Source of the DNA: Anodontia alba
Lineage: Eukaryota; Mollusca; Bivalvia; Lucinida; Lucinidae
Direction of reading: 5' to 3'
DNA length: 64,000 bases
NCBI GenBank assembly: GCA_964016985.1
Contig: OZ024828.1
Coordinates: 87,908,399 to 87,972,398, forward strand
The notes beneath the pieces were generated by a model, which ran no database searches, had not been told where the DNA came from, and saw only the letters and a program-made list of their open reading frames with translations. Below, one piece after another: positions 30,985-42,235 of the stretch. The position numbers and the translations under genes are program-made. How positions within the stretch are numbered: the stretch's first letter is position 1; the number at the start of each line of letters is the position of its first letter.

Positions 30985-31166
30985 CTTATAATCCTGTTTG
31001 ATAATCAACTAAAGTACAACTTAAATAATATCATGACTATAAAGGCTGGTCACTAGTGACCAGCCTTTATAGTCATGATATTATTTTGGTTCTATTTTAA
31101 CAGATTATTTAACAGGATTATTAGAATAAATATTTAGTCACTGAAGACTGGGGCCAGTCTACTCCT
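30985..31166. mobile_element. Family L MITE, copy 2
   Basis: Contains ATCATGACTATAAAGGCTGG and CCAGCCTTTATAGTCATGAT as a near-perfect hairpin (loop TCACTAGTGA) and the right end GACTGGGGCCAGTCTACT. The left end is lost. Confidence 0.7.
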
Positions 31167-31379
31167 GATGCAGCTCCAAACACTAAAACAATGCAAACAG
31201 AAAGAAAACAGAAAGTGGGCAGCCATTGAAGAAGACAACCACAATGTCAGCATCATAACATGAAAACAGTAATCAAAGTGGGCAGCCGTATATTGGGTGA
31301 CCACAATAATAGTATTACAACGAAAATGATCATTATCAGAATAACTTAGAACGTACAGCAGTATAAACCACTTGGTGCT

Positions 31380-31870
31380 TAAACCAGGCTCCGAGGTTAT
31401 AAAATATTTTTCGTGCTCAACTCAGCTTAGCATGAAATTTGTCCTGCTAATAAATCTCAAATTACTAACAACTGCAAATTCTTTCTTGCTGAACATAGCT
31501 GAGCATGTAAATTTGTCTGCATTACGAAAACACGCCTATTCAAATATATTGAAATTTTACAACCAAAAAAGAATAATTTTCAGATAAAAAAAATCTGATA
31601 TTTTTCATATTCCTGCTTAAAACATAGATTGTGGGTACTCGTTAGAACCGCCTTGGCGATTCGTTTCTAACGAGTACCCACAATCTATGTTTTTGCAGAA
31701 AATAGGAAAAATAATGTATACCCTGCAAACCCCAGTTTTACTATATAAAAGTGGAGTTTAAGGGGGTCAAAATTATATGGGCATGTTTCGTGATGCTAAT
31801 AAATATGAAAATGTCAACTATTGAAAATGTCATACTCAGATGAGTTGAGCATAAAAAACGTTTTATAACC
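31380..31870. mobile_element. Inverted-repeat element hosting A copy 16
   Basis: GGCTCCGAGGTTATAAAATA...GTGCTCAACTCA on the left and GAGTTGAGCATAAAAAACG...TTATAACCTCGGGGC on the right are inverted. An internal word, TGCTAATAAAT, occurs once intact (31446) and once where A copy 16 has split the relative (CTG|CTAATAAAT). Confidence 0.6.
31520..31795 (+). mobile_element. Family A MITE, copy 16
   Basis: CATTACGAAAACACGCC to ATGTTTCGTGATG (one T lost). The right hairpin arm is changed to GGCGATTCGTTTCTAACG, so pairing is partly broken. Flanking bases G and C differ; comparison with the internal repeat suggests no duplicated base here. Confidence 0.88.
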
Positions 31871-31879
31871 TCGGGGCTA

Positions 31880-31985
31880 GTGTTACTCCCAGGAAACCTC
31901 ACCCTTAATTCTGATGCAGCTAAAAATTACAAATATATGTTCTGTGAAACATCACAGTGAAACACAGCAGACGATTCACATGATG
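31880..31985 (-). repeat. Q/N interspersed repeat fragment
   Basis: Reverse-strand match to 47770-47880: GAAACCTCACCCTTAATTCTGATG and AAATATATGTTC words. Confidence 0.5.
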
Positions 31986-32092
31986 TAAAGATGTAAAGAT
32001 TTATTGTCCCTGAAAAAAAAATAATAAAAATAAACAATAAAGATTTTAGAATGTCGTCTGCTAAACATTTGCTTGGCGCATGAAGGGTTACA
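31950..32092. mobile_element. Family E-like fragment
   Basis: CAGCAGACGATTCACA on the left and GAATGTCGTCTGCTAAACAT on the right with an AT-rich middle; the usual GAGACAAT hairpin is absent. Confidence 0.5.
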
Positions 32093-32246
32093 TGTACAAT
32101 GGAATAAAAAGGGAAAAAAAAAACAGCAGCATGTACATGGAGTACTCTAATAGCACTATTCTTTGTTTGTCTGAAACTGCTGCTTTCATCTGAATCAGTT
32201 GAGGCATCCAAAATCATGATTAACTTTGTTTCATTATCTTTAACTC

Positions 32247-32570
32247 TTAACGCTGAGCATGCTGGGTTAAAAAAATCAGCAGACGACATTTTGAAAATCG
32301 CGTCTTTAGAGCAATATGAACAGGAAATCTACTGAGGTGATTAAGTTGCAGAATTCCAACAAATTTAACGCTTAGCATGCTGGGTAAAAAATCAGCAGAC
32401 GACATTCTGAAATATTTTTTCGTATTTTTTCCAGAAAATAACATTTGATATTTTTTTGCAAATTGTCTCCAAACGAGACAATTGGCATGAAATATCGCAT
32501 CCTATTTTCTGTGAAAAGGAAGAAAACTATCATCAATTTGTGGTCTGCTGAATTTGCCTATAGCGTGCTA
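32247..32570. mobile_element. Family E MITEs, copies 5 (partial) and 6
   Basis: Copy 5 is only the left end (TTAACGCTGAGCATGCTGGG...CAGCAGACGACATTTTGAAA, 32247-32296). Copy 6 (32367-32570) restarts with TTAACGCTTAGCATGCTGGG and runs to GGTCTGCTGAATTTGCC, hairpin AAATTGTCTCCAAACGAGAC. Two E left ends in the same direction 120 bp apart imply insertion of one element near another. Confidence 0.65.
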
Positions 32571-32604
32571 AGACTTACTGGAAATGTAGTCCAGATTTCA
32601 TTGT

Positions 32605-32735
32605 ACAGTTGAGCCGCGACGAATGGAAATCTCCCTTCAGGTTATACGGACAGCACAGGCCGCAAAAAAGCCTGTGCATCCGCGCAGTCTGATCAGAGCC
32701 TTATCTGTCCGCTTACAGATCCATTGGATACTGAA
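32605..32735. repeat. Family G/H fragment
   Basis: TTGAGCCGCGACGAATGG, then GTGCATCCGCGCAGTCTGATC and CTTATCTGTCCGCTTACAGA. Incomplete. Confidence 0.45.
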
Positions 32736-32832
32736 AAATATATATGAAGATATACCAATGGATCTTCGGATTTTATTTACACGTTTATGCGCGTGTGTGT
32801 GTTATTTTTTTTGTTGTTGTTTTTTTGTTTTG

Positions 32833-32835
<3 letters not shown>

Positions 32836-32871
<36 letters not shown>
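32836..32871. repeat. (TTA)n microsatellite
   Basis: Twelve uninterrupted ATT triplets after a T/G-rich run. Confidence 0.95.
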
Positions 32872-32872
<1 letters not shown>

Positions 32873-33217
32873 TTCCGAGATGTTTCATTGTGTTAGGGAG
32901 CTCTAGGCGAGCCGAATAATCATAATGTGTCTTTATAATATTTGAACCTGGTGTGAAGATTTGGTACTTTAAAATCGATTAATCCCCCGGTAGCTTTTTG
33001 GAGCGATTGTTAACAATCGCGCCATAGTTTACAAACGCCAAAATTTCCTTAAAGTAGTTGTCCACGTGATTACCATTGACCAATGTAATCAAACCGCGTG
33101 TCAGACGAAATCCAGGTAACGGTTATTTATAACCGCGCTGTACCTGTCGCTGTGACGTCAGAGTGCTGTTAACAGAGAGTTATCTGTAGAACCTGGACTA
33201 GGACATTTTGGACATTG

Positions 33218-33264
33218 GCAAACAGTGCAGAATGCGGCGTCTGATCAGGGTCTACGCTGTTTGC
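33218..33264. repeat. Family B-type hairpin, truncated arm
   Basis: GGCAAACAGTGCAGAATGCG and GTCTGATCAGGGTCTACGCTG; the left arm lacks the ACCCAGATCAGACG part. Confidence 0.55.
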
Positions 33265-33389
33265 TTGAATTACAGAAGTAAAGGGTTAACTGAAACAGTC
33301 TTAATTCCCTGTTCAGAACCATTTTCCCAGCCAACACTCTGAGACAATCTACCCTTCAGTGCTGTCAGTGCTTTGATTTCACTACTGAC

Positions 33390-33760
33390 AGCGATGGTTC
33401 TGATGTTGGTTGTTCTTTCTGGCCTTGTGGCCTTGTTGCCTTGCGGCCTTGTGGCTGCTCGGTGCGGGGCTTCTTTTCGTGTTGGGTCCTGTACGTTTTC
33501 TTATTGTTGTGTTTAGTGGATCCTGTCTAGCACTGTGATCACCTTGTTGGGGAAGAGGGAACTCGATGCTTTGCTTTTTTTTTTTTTTTTTTTTGTATTT
33601 GCCTTGTGTGCTGTCTGTCATGGTTGGTTTGCTCTCTCTCTTGGTGCCATTGGCAGGCTATGTTCTGTGACTGTGGCTATTTCTGGACAGCCTCTGTACT
33701 ATTTTGATAGTTTTCGCATGTGCCCTGAAGGCAAATTTTCTTATAAAGTGGCTCAATTAG
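33390..33760 (+). repeat. Q/N interspersed repeat
   Basis: Shares GTGTTTAGTGGATCCTGTCT and TGTGATCACCTTGTTGGGGAAG with 47190-47240, and AGGCTATGTTCTGTGACTGT with 48140-48170. T/G-rich with no conserved frame; could be a remnant of a retroelement tail, not proven. Confidence 0.6.
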
Positions 33761-33947
33761 TTATTATAGTTGACAGCTTCTTACAAGGACGCAAAATGCG
33801 GAAACAGGAAATGAATGCGCCGTAATGTGCAGCAAACGCCAATTATATATCAGAATAAAATCAGACTATGGTTTCTTAGTTTCTTAGCCCCGCACAGGTG
33901 ATTACATTCCCCTAAGCTGTCAGAAACGACGGACGTTTATTAGTCAG

Positions 33948-34140
33948 TTAACCTTTAGCACTGTCTGGCGAATTCAAGAGATGACAAATTTAGGATATTT
34001 TTTTTTTTCTCATTTTTCTGAGGATACAGGCCATAATATTTCAAGCTAATTGGCTCCTTCTCCTGAGGGTTAGGAGACAAGCAACATGAAATGTCAAGTA
34101 ATAGAAACATCAACATACAGACCTCAAAAAGAAATGGCAA
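33948..34140. mobile_element. Family E MITE, copy 7
   Basis: TTAACCTTTAGCACTGTCTG on the left, hairpin TTGGCTCCTTCTCCTGAGG / GGAGACAAGCAACATGAAATG, AAAAGAAATGGCAAACC on the right; ends decayed. Confidence 0.55.
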
Positions 34141-34305
34141 ACCGTATGTTCCGAGCTTTCATGACGACGCGTGTAGAGTGACTGGCTCTTTTACGAAGTT
34201 AAGCAATGGGTGGGTGACTGCGATGCTTGACTTCTTGAAAGAGCCGACAAAATGCTGCACTTGCTAGAAGAATCGCAGACCAAATGCATTGCAGTGGTGA
34301 ACAGC

Positions 34306-34572
34306 CATCACGAAAACATACCTATATAATTTTGACCCCCTTAAACCCCACTTTTATATAGTAAAACTGGGGTTTATAGGGGTATACATTATTTTTCTTA
34401 TTTCCGCTCAAAAACATAGATTGTGGGTACTCGCCGAGGCGGTTCTAACGAGTACCCACAATCTATGTTTTGAGCTGAAATATGAAAAATATCAGAATTT
34501 TTACCTGAAAACTTCCAGTATTTGGTGGTGAAATTTTCAATGTATTTAAATAGGCGTGTTTTTTATGTAATG
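34306..34572 (-). mobile_element. Family A MITE, copy 17 (left hairpin arm shortened)
   Basis: CATCACGAAAACATACC to the altered end GTTTTTTATGTAATG. Part of the left arm (TTAGAACCGCC) is deleted, so GGGTACTCGCCGAGGCGG remains. Confidence 0.88.
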
Positions 34573-34628
34573 GCGGATTGATCATTTGAATAACCCATTG
34601 CATTTTAAAATTAAACAAAATAGAAAAG

Positions 34629-37600
34629 ATGTCCAGAGAGAGCCACAATCACAAACAGAGCCCCTTAGTTACACCAAGAGGAAGAATAAACGTATCACGG
34701 CGAAATATTTCGAAGTATGTTTTCGAATAATTTGATCCCCAACTTATTCTATCCCGGAAGAGCCACTGTCATAGAATAGAGCCTACCACTGGCAACAAGA
34801 GAAAGACTAAACACACAATGACGCAATATTCCGACGGTAAGTTTTCGAATACAGTCGACTCTCGTTATCTCGACTTCGCTTATCTCGAATAACCGCTCAT
34901 CTCGAAGTGAAAATCTGTTTCATGTTTTAACATGGAAATCTAACAACAGGTAACAAAATATTGTGGGAAAAGAAGAGAAATTGCTCCTCTTTTTCACAAT
35001 ATTTTCAATATATGTCTACTTCAGGAGTCAAACTGCATATTCATTTTGTGAAATTTGGTTGTTAGGTTTATTTTTTCCTCAATTCTGCAAATCCTATGTG
35101 TCGAGTTGCGGATATCTCGAAGTATTTCAGAGTCCCTTGGGCTTCGAGATAACGAGAGTCGACTGTTATTTGTTGCCAAACTTATTTTGTCCTGGAAGAG
35201 CAACTCCCACAGAACAGAGCCTACTAATGCCCACAAGAGAAAGACAAAACAAACTGCGTACGACGCACTATTTCGACAGTATGTTTTCGAATAATTTGTT
35301 GCCAGACTTATTCTGTCCAGGAAGAGTCACAGTCACAGTCAATATCCTCTACCACTGGCACCAAGAGAAAGTCAAAACAAACTACGACGCTATGTTTCGA
35401 CTGTATGTTTTCGAATAATTTGTTGCCAAACATTCTATCCAGGAAGAGTCACAGTCACAGTCAATAGCCTCTACCACTGACACCAAGAGAAAGACAAAAC
35501 AAACTACGACGCTATGTTTCAACAGTATGTTTTCGAATAACTTTTTGGCAAAACTTTTTCTATCCAGGAAGAGCCACAGTCACAGTCAAAAGCCTCTACC
35601 ACTGACACCAAGAGCAAGACAAAACAAACTACGACGCTATGTTTCGACTGTATGTTTTCGAATAATTCATTGCCTAACTTATTCTATCCAGGAAGAGCCA
35701 GTCACAGTCAATAGCCTCTACCACTGACACCAAGAGAAAGACAAAACAAACTACGACGCTATGTTTCAACAGTATGTTTTCGAATAACTTTTTGGCAAAA
35801 CTTTTTCTATCCAGGAAGAGCCACAGTCACAGTCAAAAGCCTCTACCACTGACACCAAGAGCAAGACAAAACAAACTACGACGCTATGTTTCGACTGTAT
35901 GTTTTCGAATAATTCATTGCCTAACTTATTCTATCCAGGAAGAGCCACAGTCACAGTCAATAGCCTCTACCACTGACATCAAGAGAAAGACAAAACAAAC
36001 TACGACGCTATGTTTCAACAGTATGTTTTCGAATAACTTTTTGGCAAAACTTTTTCTATCCAGGAAGAGCCACAGTCACAGTCAAAAGCCTCTACCACTG
36101 ACACCAAGAGCAAGACAAAACAAACTACGACGCTATGTTTCGACTGTATGTTTTCGAATAATTTGTTGCCAAACTTATTCTATCCAGGAAGAGCCACAGT
36201 CACAGTCAATAGCCTCTACCACTGACACCAAGAGAAAGACAAAACAAACTGCCTACGACGCACTATTTCGACAGTATGTTTTCGAATAATTTGTTGCCAA
36301 ACTTATTCTATCCAGGAAGAGCCACAGTCACAGTCAATAGCCTCTACCACTGACACCAAGAGAAAGACAAAACAAACTAAGACGCTATGTTTCAACAGTA
36401 TGTTTTCGAAAAATTTGTTGGCAAACATTCTGTCCAGGAAGAGCCACTGTCACAGTCAATAACCTCTACCACTGACATCAAGAGAAAGACAAAACAAACT
36501 ACGACGCTATGTTTCGACAGTATGTTTTCGAATAATCTGTTGCCAAACTTATTGTATCAAGGAAGAGCCACAGTCACAGTCGATAGCCTCTACCACTGAC
36601 ACCAAGAGAAAGACAAAACAAACTACGACTCACTATCTCGACAGTATGTTTTCGAATAATTTATTGCCAAAACTTATTCTATCCAGGAAGAGTCACAGTC
36701 AACGTCAACAGCCTCTACCACTGACATCAAGAGAAAAACAAAACAAACTACGACGCTATGTTTCAACATTATGTTTTCGAATAATTTGTTGCCAAACTTA
36801 TTCTGTCAAGGAAGAGCCACAGTCACAGTCAATAGCCTCTACTACTGACACCAAGAGAAAGACAAAACAAACTACGACGCTATGTTTCAACAGTATGTTT
36901 TCGAATAATTTGTTGCCAAACTTATTCTATCCAGGAAGAGCCACAGTCAAAGTCAAAAGCCTCTACCACTGACACCAAGAGAAAGACAAAACAAACTACG
37001 ACGCTATGTTTCGACTGTATGTTTTCGAATAATTTGTTGCCTAACTTATTCTATCCAGGAAGAGCCACAGTCAAAGTCAATAGCCTCTACCACTGACACC
37101 AAGAGAAAGACAAAACAAACTGCCTACGACGCACTATTTCGACAGTATGTTTTCGAATAATTTGTTGCCAAACTTATTCTATCCAGGAAGAGCCACAGTC
37201 ACAGTCAATAGCCTCTACCACTGACACCAAGAGAAAGACAAAACAAACTACGACGCTATGTTTCAACAGTATGTTTTCGAAAAATTTGTTGGCAAACATT
37301 CTGTCCAGGAAGAGCCACTGTCACAGTCAATAATCTCTACCACTGACATCAAGAGAAAGACAAAACAAACTACGACGCTATGTTTTGACAGTATGTTTTC
37401 GAATAATCTGTTGCCAAACTTATTCTATCAAGGAAGAGCCACAGTCACAGTCAATAGCCTCTACCACTGACACCAAGAGAAAGACAAAACAAACTACGAC
37501 TCACTTTCTCGACATTATGTTTTCGAATAATTTGTTACCAAAACTTATTCTATCCAGGAAGAGTCACAGTCAAAGTCAACAGCCTCTACCACTGACATCA

Positions 37601-38412
37601 AGAGAAAGACAAAACAAACTACGACGCTATGTTTCAACAGTATGTTTTCGAATAATTTGTTGCCAAACTTATTCTATCCAGGAAGAGCCACAGTCAAAGT
37701 CAAAAGCCTCTACCACTGACACCAAGAGAAAGACAAAACAAACTACGACGCTATGTTTCGACTGTATGTTTTCGAATAATTTGTTGCCAAACTTATTCTA
37801 TCCAGGAAGAGCCACAGTCACAGTCAAAAGCCTCTACCACTGACACCTAGAGAAAGACAAAACAAACTACGACGCACTATCTCGACAGTCTGTTTTCGAA
37901 TAATTTGTTGCCAAACTTATTCTGTCCAGGAAGAGTCACAGTCAAAGTCAAAAGCCTCTACCACTGACATCAAGAGAAAGACAAAACAAACTACGATGCT
38001 ATGTTTCGACAGTATGTTTTCGAATAATTTGTTGCCAAACTTATTCTATCAAGGAAGAGCCACAGTCCCATCAAAAGCCTCTACCACTGACATCAAGAGA
38101 AAGACAAAACAAACTACGATGCTATGTTTCGACAGTATGTTTTCGAATAATTTGTTGCCAAACTTAGTCTATCCAGGAAAACCACAGTCACAGTCAATAA
38201 CCTCTACCACTGACATCAAGAGAAAGACAAAAAAAAACTACGACGCTATGTTTCGACAGTATGTTTTTAAATAATTAGTTGCCAAAGTTATTCTGTACTT
38301 GAAGAGATACAGTCACAGAACACAGCCTACTAATGATACCAAGAGAAGGACTAAACACACTATGACGCAATAATTCAACAGTATGTTTTCGAATAATTGT
38401 TGCCAAACTTAT
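34629..38412. repeat. ~124-bp satellite array with higher-order units
   Basis: About 28 to 29 monomers, each with GTATGTTTTCGAATAATTTG, TTGCCAAACTTATTCTATCC, AGGAAGAGCCACAGTCACAG, CCTCTACCACTGACACCAAG and AGAAAGACAAAACAAACTAC. TTTTCGAATAA recurs every ~124 bp from about 35284 to 38390. Edge monomers (34629-34850 and 38280-38412) are more diverged. A two-monomer block (~247 bp) is repeated at 35524 and 35771, and a seven-monomer block (871 bp) is repeated from about 36387 to 37258. An F element (34852-35165) is inserted near the left edge. Long open frames are a by-product of the repetition. Confidence 0.95.
34852..35165. mobile_element. Family F pogo-like MITE, copy 3, inside the satellite
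   Basis: CAGTCGACTCTCGTTATCTC to GAGATAACGAGAGTCGACTG. It interrupts a monomer at TTCGAATA/ATTTGTTGCC. TA precedes the element; the right side reads TTATTTG, so the expected TA is offset by a base change or indel. 314 bp. Confidence 0.92.
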
Positions 38413-38571
38413 TCGCTTTTAGTATAATGAAACAGGCTAAATAACAAAATTACTAGTATTGATGTAAGCAGTCATGCTTATAATAAACTAGTGATCATTA
38501 GATGTTGTATACTGATTTGTGACCGAAAATCAATGTTTCGGCCATTGTAATAATTATTCTGAGAGCTGTTA

Positions 38572-38792
38572 AGGTGAATGGAAACACTTGGTAGATTGTC
38601 TGCTATTTTTTAATGAGAGATGCAACAATTTGACTTCCGGTTTGCTTTCCTATATACCAATCTTCTTTTGAAAACGGGTCTACCCTAAAAGGAAAGAATT
38701 TGCTCCCTCTAGAGTAGACCCTTTTTCAGAAGAGAGGTAAAACAATTTTGACAGGGCCGCCTCCCATGAAAGTGTACCCATTCTCTTAAGTG
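38572..38792. repeat. Family O repeat, copy 5
   Basis: AATGGAAACACTTGGTAGATTG on the left, GAAAGTGTACCCATTCTCTTAAG on the right (inverted). Inner hairpin: GGTCTACCCTAAAAGGAAAG with TAGAGTAGACC. About 220 bp; the best single-piece O copy here. Confidence 0.68.
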
Positions 38793-38843
38793 ATATAGTG
38801 CTTAATTCAGTGTGTTGTGTTTCATTATCTTGTCTCTGTATGT

Positions 38844-39284
38844 TACTGTATTTACCCCAATATTCGGACACCTCCTCTATTACTAGTTTTGTCTTGAGTT
38901 TTGAACAAGTCAGAATGTAAATGAACCTAATCTGCTAGATGAGCTGCACACAATGAACATCCGTGAACACCCTGACCGCAAGCTGCGTTTAGTGTCGTTT
39001 GATCTGGGTATGGACTATCTACAAAGGCATGTTCGTTTAGTGTCGTTTGATGTGGGTATGGGAAACCAACATGCCTTTATAGACAGCCCATACCCAGATC
39101 AAACGACACTAAACGCATATGCCTTTGTAGACAGCCCATACCCAATTAAAAACGACACTAAACGACATGCCTTTGTAGACAGTCCATACCCAGATGAAAC
39201 GACACTTAACGCACATGCCTTTGTAGACAGAGTGTCGTTTGATCTGATATGGGCTGTGTCAGAATAATTAGAGTAAATGCGGCA
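38844..39284. mobile_element. Family B MITE, copy 4, with expanded hairpin array
   Basis: Ends TACTGTATTTACCCCAATATTCGGACA-type and TCAGAATAATTAGAGTAAATGCGGCA. Instead of the usual single hairpin the middle (38985-39250) holds several ~60-bp arms: GTTTAGTGTCGTTTGATCTGG twice on one strand and the complement CCAGATCAAACGACACTAAA three to four times, joined by ATGCCTTTGTAGACAG. This explains the 441-bp length. Confidence 0.8.
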
Positions 39285-39489
39285 ACTATTTACCACTTTA
39301 ACGATGCAATTGCCAAAAGATACGCCAATAGTTAAAACTCGATGGAGCTAATTTAGCGTATATTTCTGCTTTAATGTCCTTTTCATTTTGGGAACATAAA
39401 TAATTGTAATTTGTTATTTATTGACTGATCAATGTTTCCAGAGATAACGTACTTGTCTTTATCTGATTTGTAGTATATCAAGCGCGGTC

Positions 39490-39683
39490 TTTAATGTTTA
39501 CCATGCTGTTGAAAAATCCAGCGGACGATATTTTGAAATCTTATTTTTATTTTTCTGGGAAAAAGGGTTTGACATTTCATGCGAGGAGACAATTCCAATG
39601 AAATGTCAAGCCTTATTTTCCAGGACAATTAAGAAAATTATCAATATTTTATCGTCTGCTGAATTTGTCCATATAGTGGTAAA
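39490..39683. mobile_element. Family E MITE, copy 8
   Basis: TTAATGTTTACCATGCTGTTG...CAGCGGACGATATTTTG to TTATCGTCTGCTGAATTTG...TAGTGGTAAA; hairpin CATGCGAGGAGACAATTCC shortened. Confidence 0.68.
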
Positions 39684-40254
39684 TTTTGAACAAGGTAAAA
39701 AAAAATAAGAAATCTAATCAATTCAGAAAACACATCCTACATCAAGTGGTTAGAAGATGACTGTTGATTTCTTTATTTCCAGCCACAATGTTCTGCAATA
39801 TGCAATGGATCAATGTTCTGAGAGTGCAGATTGTGAGTATGTGGGGGTGGGGGTGGGGGGGGGAGGGGGGGAGGAGTGGTTCGCTAAAATCCTATAGGTG
39901 TCTAGAACTGATAGAGCTTTGCGCTGAAAATTAAAGTCCTATTCTGTACCCGATAGTCATTTTTCGGTCCTTTTTCGATGGAAAGGGTCCTTTGCGGTAT
40001 TTAGTAGGACCGCGGCTAAGGTTACTCTTTTTACCAAACACAGTAGATTTGGTGCGTTTTACTGGAGTATTTTTATTCGTCTGCCAAAATTGCACTCATT
40101 ATAATTAAAATCTTATTTCTTCAAAAGTTTGATGTTCCCTTTGGTTTTGTTTATTTATTCGCTACGCTTGAATACAGAATTTAGCAATTTAACGTTATCA
40201 GCGTTAGCAGGAAGCTATTAGGTAGTTATTAGGATGGTAATAACAGGAAAACGG
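39684..40254. other. Non-coding stretch with G-rich tract
   Basis: A G-rich run (39840-39877) could form G-quadruplexes on the plus strand. The rest shows nothing recognised. Confidence 0.45.
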
Positions 40255-40309
40255 ATTGTCGAAATGTGGTATGTTAAATCTAGTCGCGGTTTGGCAACCT
40301 ACCCACCCA

Positions 40310-40331
40310 TCCCCCCCCCCCCCACCCCGCC

Positions 40332-40368
<37 letters not shown>
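40310..40368. repeat. C-tract plus (CA)n microsatellite
   Basis: Poly-C about 40310-40323, then about 18 CA units (40333-40368). Confidence 0.95.
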
Positions 40369-40369
<1 letters not shown>

Positions 40370-40398
40370 TGGTCTGCTTGTTGTTTTGTTTACAGTAA

Positions 40399-40737
40399 TG
40401 AGCCGCAACGTCAGAAAACGTACCTTCTCATATGTGCGCCCTACAAAGACTCAACTCAGCTTCCGTTTACGAGAATTCTGGTCACAGAATTCGCTGTCCG
40501 CATAATAAAAATCAGAGAATTCGTTATCTGCATGAATAAAATCAGAGAATGAGTTGCCCACATGAATAAAATCAGAGTCTTCGTTGTCCGTATGAAGAAG
40601 TATTCATCCTTGGCTATCCAAACAGTGCCCAGTGAAGATACTGATCAGACTGCGCGAATGCACAGGCTGATCTGAATCTTCGCTGGGCGCACATGTCCGA
40701 CGATACGTTTTTTGTCGTCGCGACTCATACATTCTTG
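40399..40737. mobile_element. Family G MITE, copy 4
   Basis: TGAGCCGCAACGTCAGAAAAC and TTTTTTGTCGTCGCGACTCA ends; GTGCGCCC and GGGCGCACATGTCC shoulders. The middle has four imperfect ~30-bp units around AATAAAATCAGAGAATTCG (about 40490-40590). Confidence 0.7.
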
Positions 40738-40959
40738 CAATATTCAATGAAAATTTGTCGGCTTGATTTGTTTACAGTAAGGATAAACGATGTTATTGAA
40801 CAGTTGATTCATTATAGCCGTCACAACACAGAAAACTCTGACATTCAGTTAATGCTGTTATTATTTCAATCCTCAGGCAATGCATTTTACAATTACTTTG
40901 CATATCACAATTCCCATTGGCATTATTTACGATCATTTACAGTCTACTTCAAAGGCTAG

Positions 40960-41320
40960 AACATCTTTTGGACCATGGAAATTTGTTCGAGACATAGGTA
41001 GTTCGAGCCACTGAGGGTTAATCATAGTGTCAGGTCAGGAGGCAAGTGAGGATAATCCAGGGACGTATTTTCGATCTTCTATTAAATAATGGTATGTCGT
41101 GTGTACTGATGAAAGTACACTCAACAAACAGTTTCATAAAATACGCAGTTGATAAAATAAGAAAAACAAATCCCCAAATATCCCTAAATAGTTGTTTTAT
41201 TGATGATCTATCAGAAGAATTTCCTATGGACTCAAAAACAAGTTCGGATCAGCCACGGTAAACGAGCCGTCGGTGTTCGAGCTATTGAAGTTCGACTATA
41301 TATGGTATTGGTTTTGTTTT
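40960..41320. other. Decayed pogo-like remnants
   Basis: GGTAGTTCGAGCCACTGAGGG (about 40998) and GTCGGTGTTCGAGCTATTGAAG (about 41270) resemble the CTCAATAGCTCGAACACTAA end at 953. A similar trace (AAGATGTTCGAGTCATTGG) is near 41752. No gene. Confidence 0.45.
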
Positions 41321-41538
41321 CTTTTGTGATGTCGTTTTTATGTAAATCAACATTTATCCGTGGCCCTGAAAGGTTGTTTTCTGTGATCGTGGCATTTCCT
41401 GGGTAATTTACTTTTTAATAGTTATATGTTATTCTGTTATTTTATAACCTTACAAATAGATACGGAGCCAGAACAAATATGCCCAAGTTTTATTGGCTTT
41501 TTTGATCATTTGGTTTTTCTTTTCATTTTTTCTTGTTG

Positions 41539-41571
<33 letters not shown>

Positions 41572-41939
41572 TGGTGGCCATAAAAATGTCACCCCGCACA
41601 TGCACTTAATGTTGTTATTATTTCAATCCTCAGTGATTAGACTTTACAAATGTTTTGCACATTATCATTAATAACACGACTAGGAGTGTCGAACTGTTGA
41701 CCCACAGTGGATCGAACTACCCATGTCTAGTACAAATTTCTATAGTCCCAAAGATGTTCGAGTCATTGGAGTTAGACTGTAATACCAATTCAGTTGAGTA
41801 CAGAGCCACACACGTGTCTAGAACACTGCTTTTGGTATGGTACTATTACACGTTAAAACGCTGAATTGACATCGCTGGTGGTAAGCCCCAAGTACTCCAG
41901 GCAGTAATCAGCCCAGTACTCATTATTTCCACACCGATA

Positions 41940-42235
41940 TGAGCCGCCATGTCGGAAAACGTACCTTAGGATATGTGCCCAGCGAAGATTCAGATCAGCC
42001 TGCGCATTCGCGCAGTCTGATCAGAATTTCACTGTGCGCATTTTGCATTTTGGATTGCAAAAGATGCAAAGTTTCTCCATGCGGATTCGCGCAACCTGAT
42101 CAGAATTTTTCATTGTGCGCATTTTGGATTGCAAAGGTTCTTCATGCGGACAACGAACTCTAATCAGAGTGTGCAAATGCGCAGGCTGATTAGAGTTTTC
42201 GTTCGGCGCACATGGCAGAAGGTATGTGTTCTTAC
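41940..42235. mobile_element. Family G MITE, copy 5
   Basis: TGAGCCGCCATGTCGGAAAAC on the left and CGGCGCACATGGCAGAAGG on the right, with GATTCAGATCAGCCTGCGCA and GTGTGCAAATGCGCAGGCTG arms. A ~75-bp internal segment (TCTGATCAGAATTTCACTGTGCGCATTTTG) is duplicated near 42095. Confidence 0.68.

Noticed and set aside
33382..33825. Frames in both directions over 33390-33760
   Set aside because: They lie in the Q/N repeat; the other copies do not keep the same frame.
35274..38274. Several 70-171-codon open frames with repeated SNNLLPNLFYPGRATVTV-like or KRKTKQTTTLCF-like peptides
   Set aside because: They follow the ~124-bp satellite in different frames; the repetition, not coding selection, keeps them open.
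34629..38412. CRISPR array
   Set aside because: Units are ~124 bp contiguous satellite monomers with no unique spacers, and the genome is eukaryotic.
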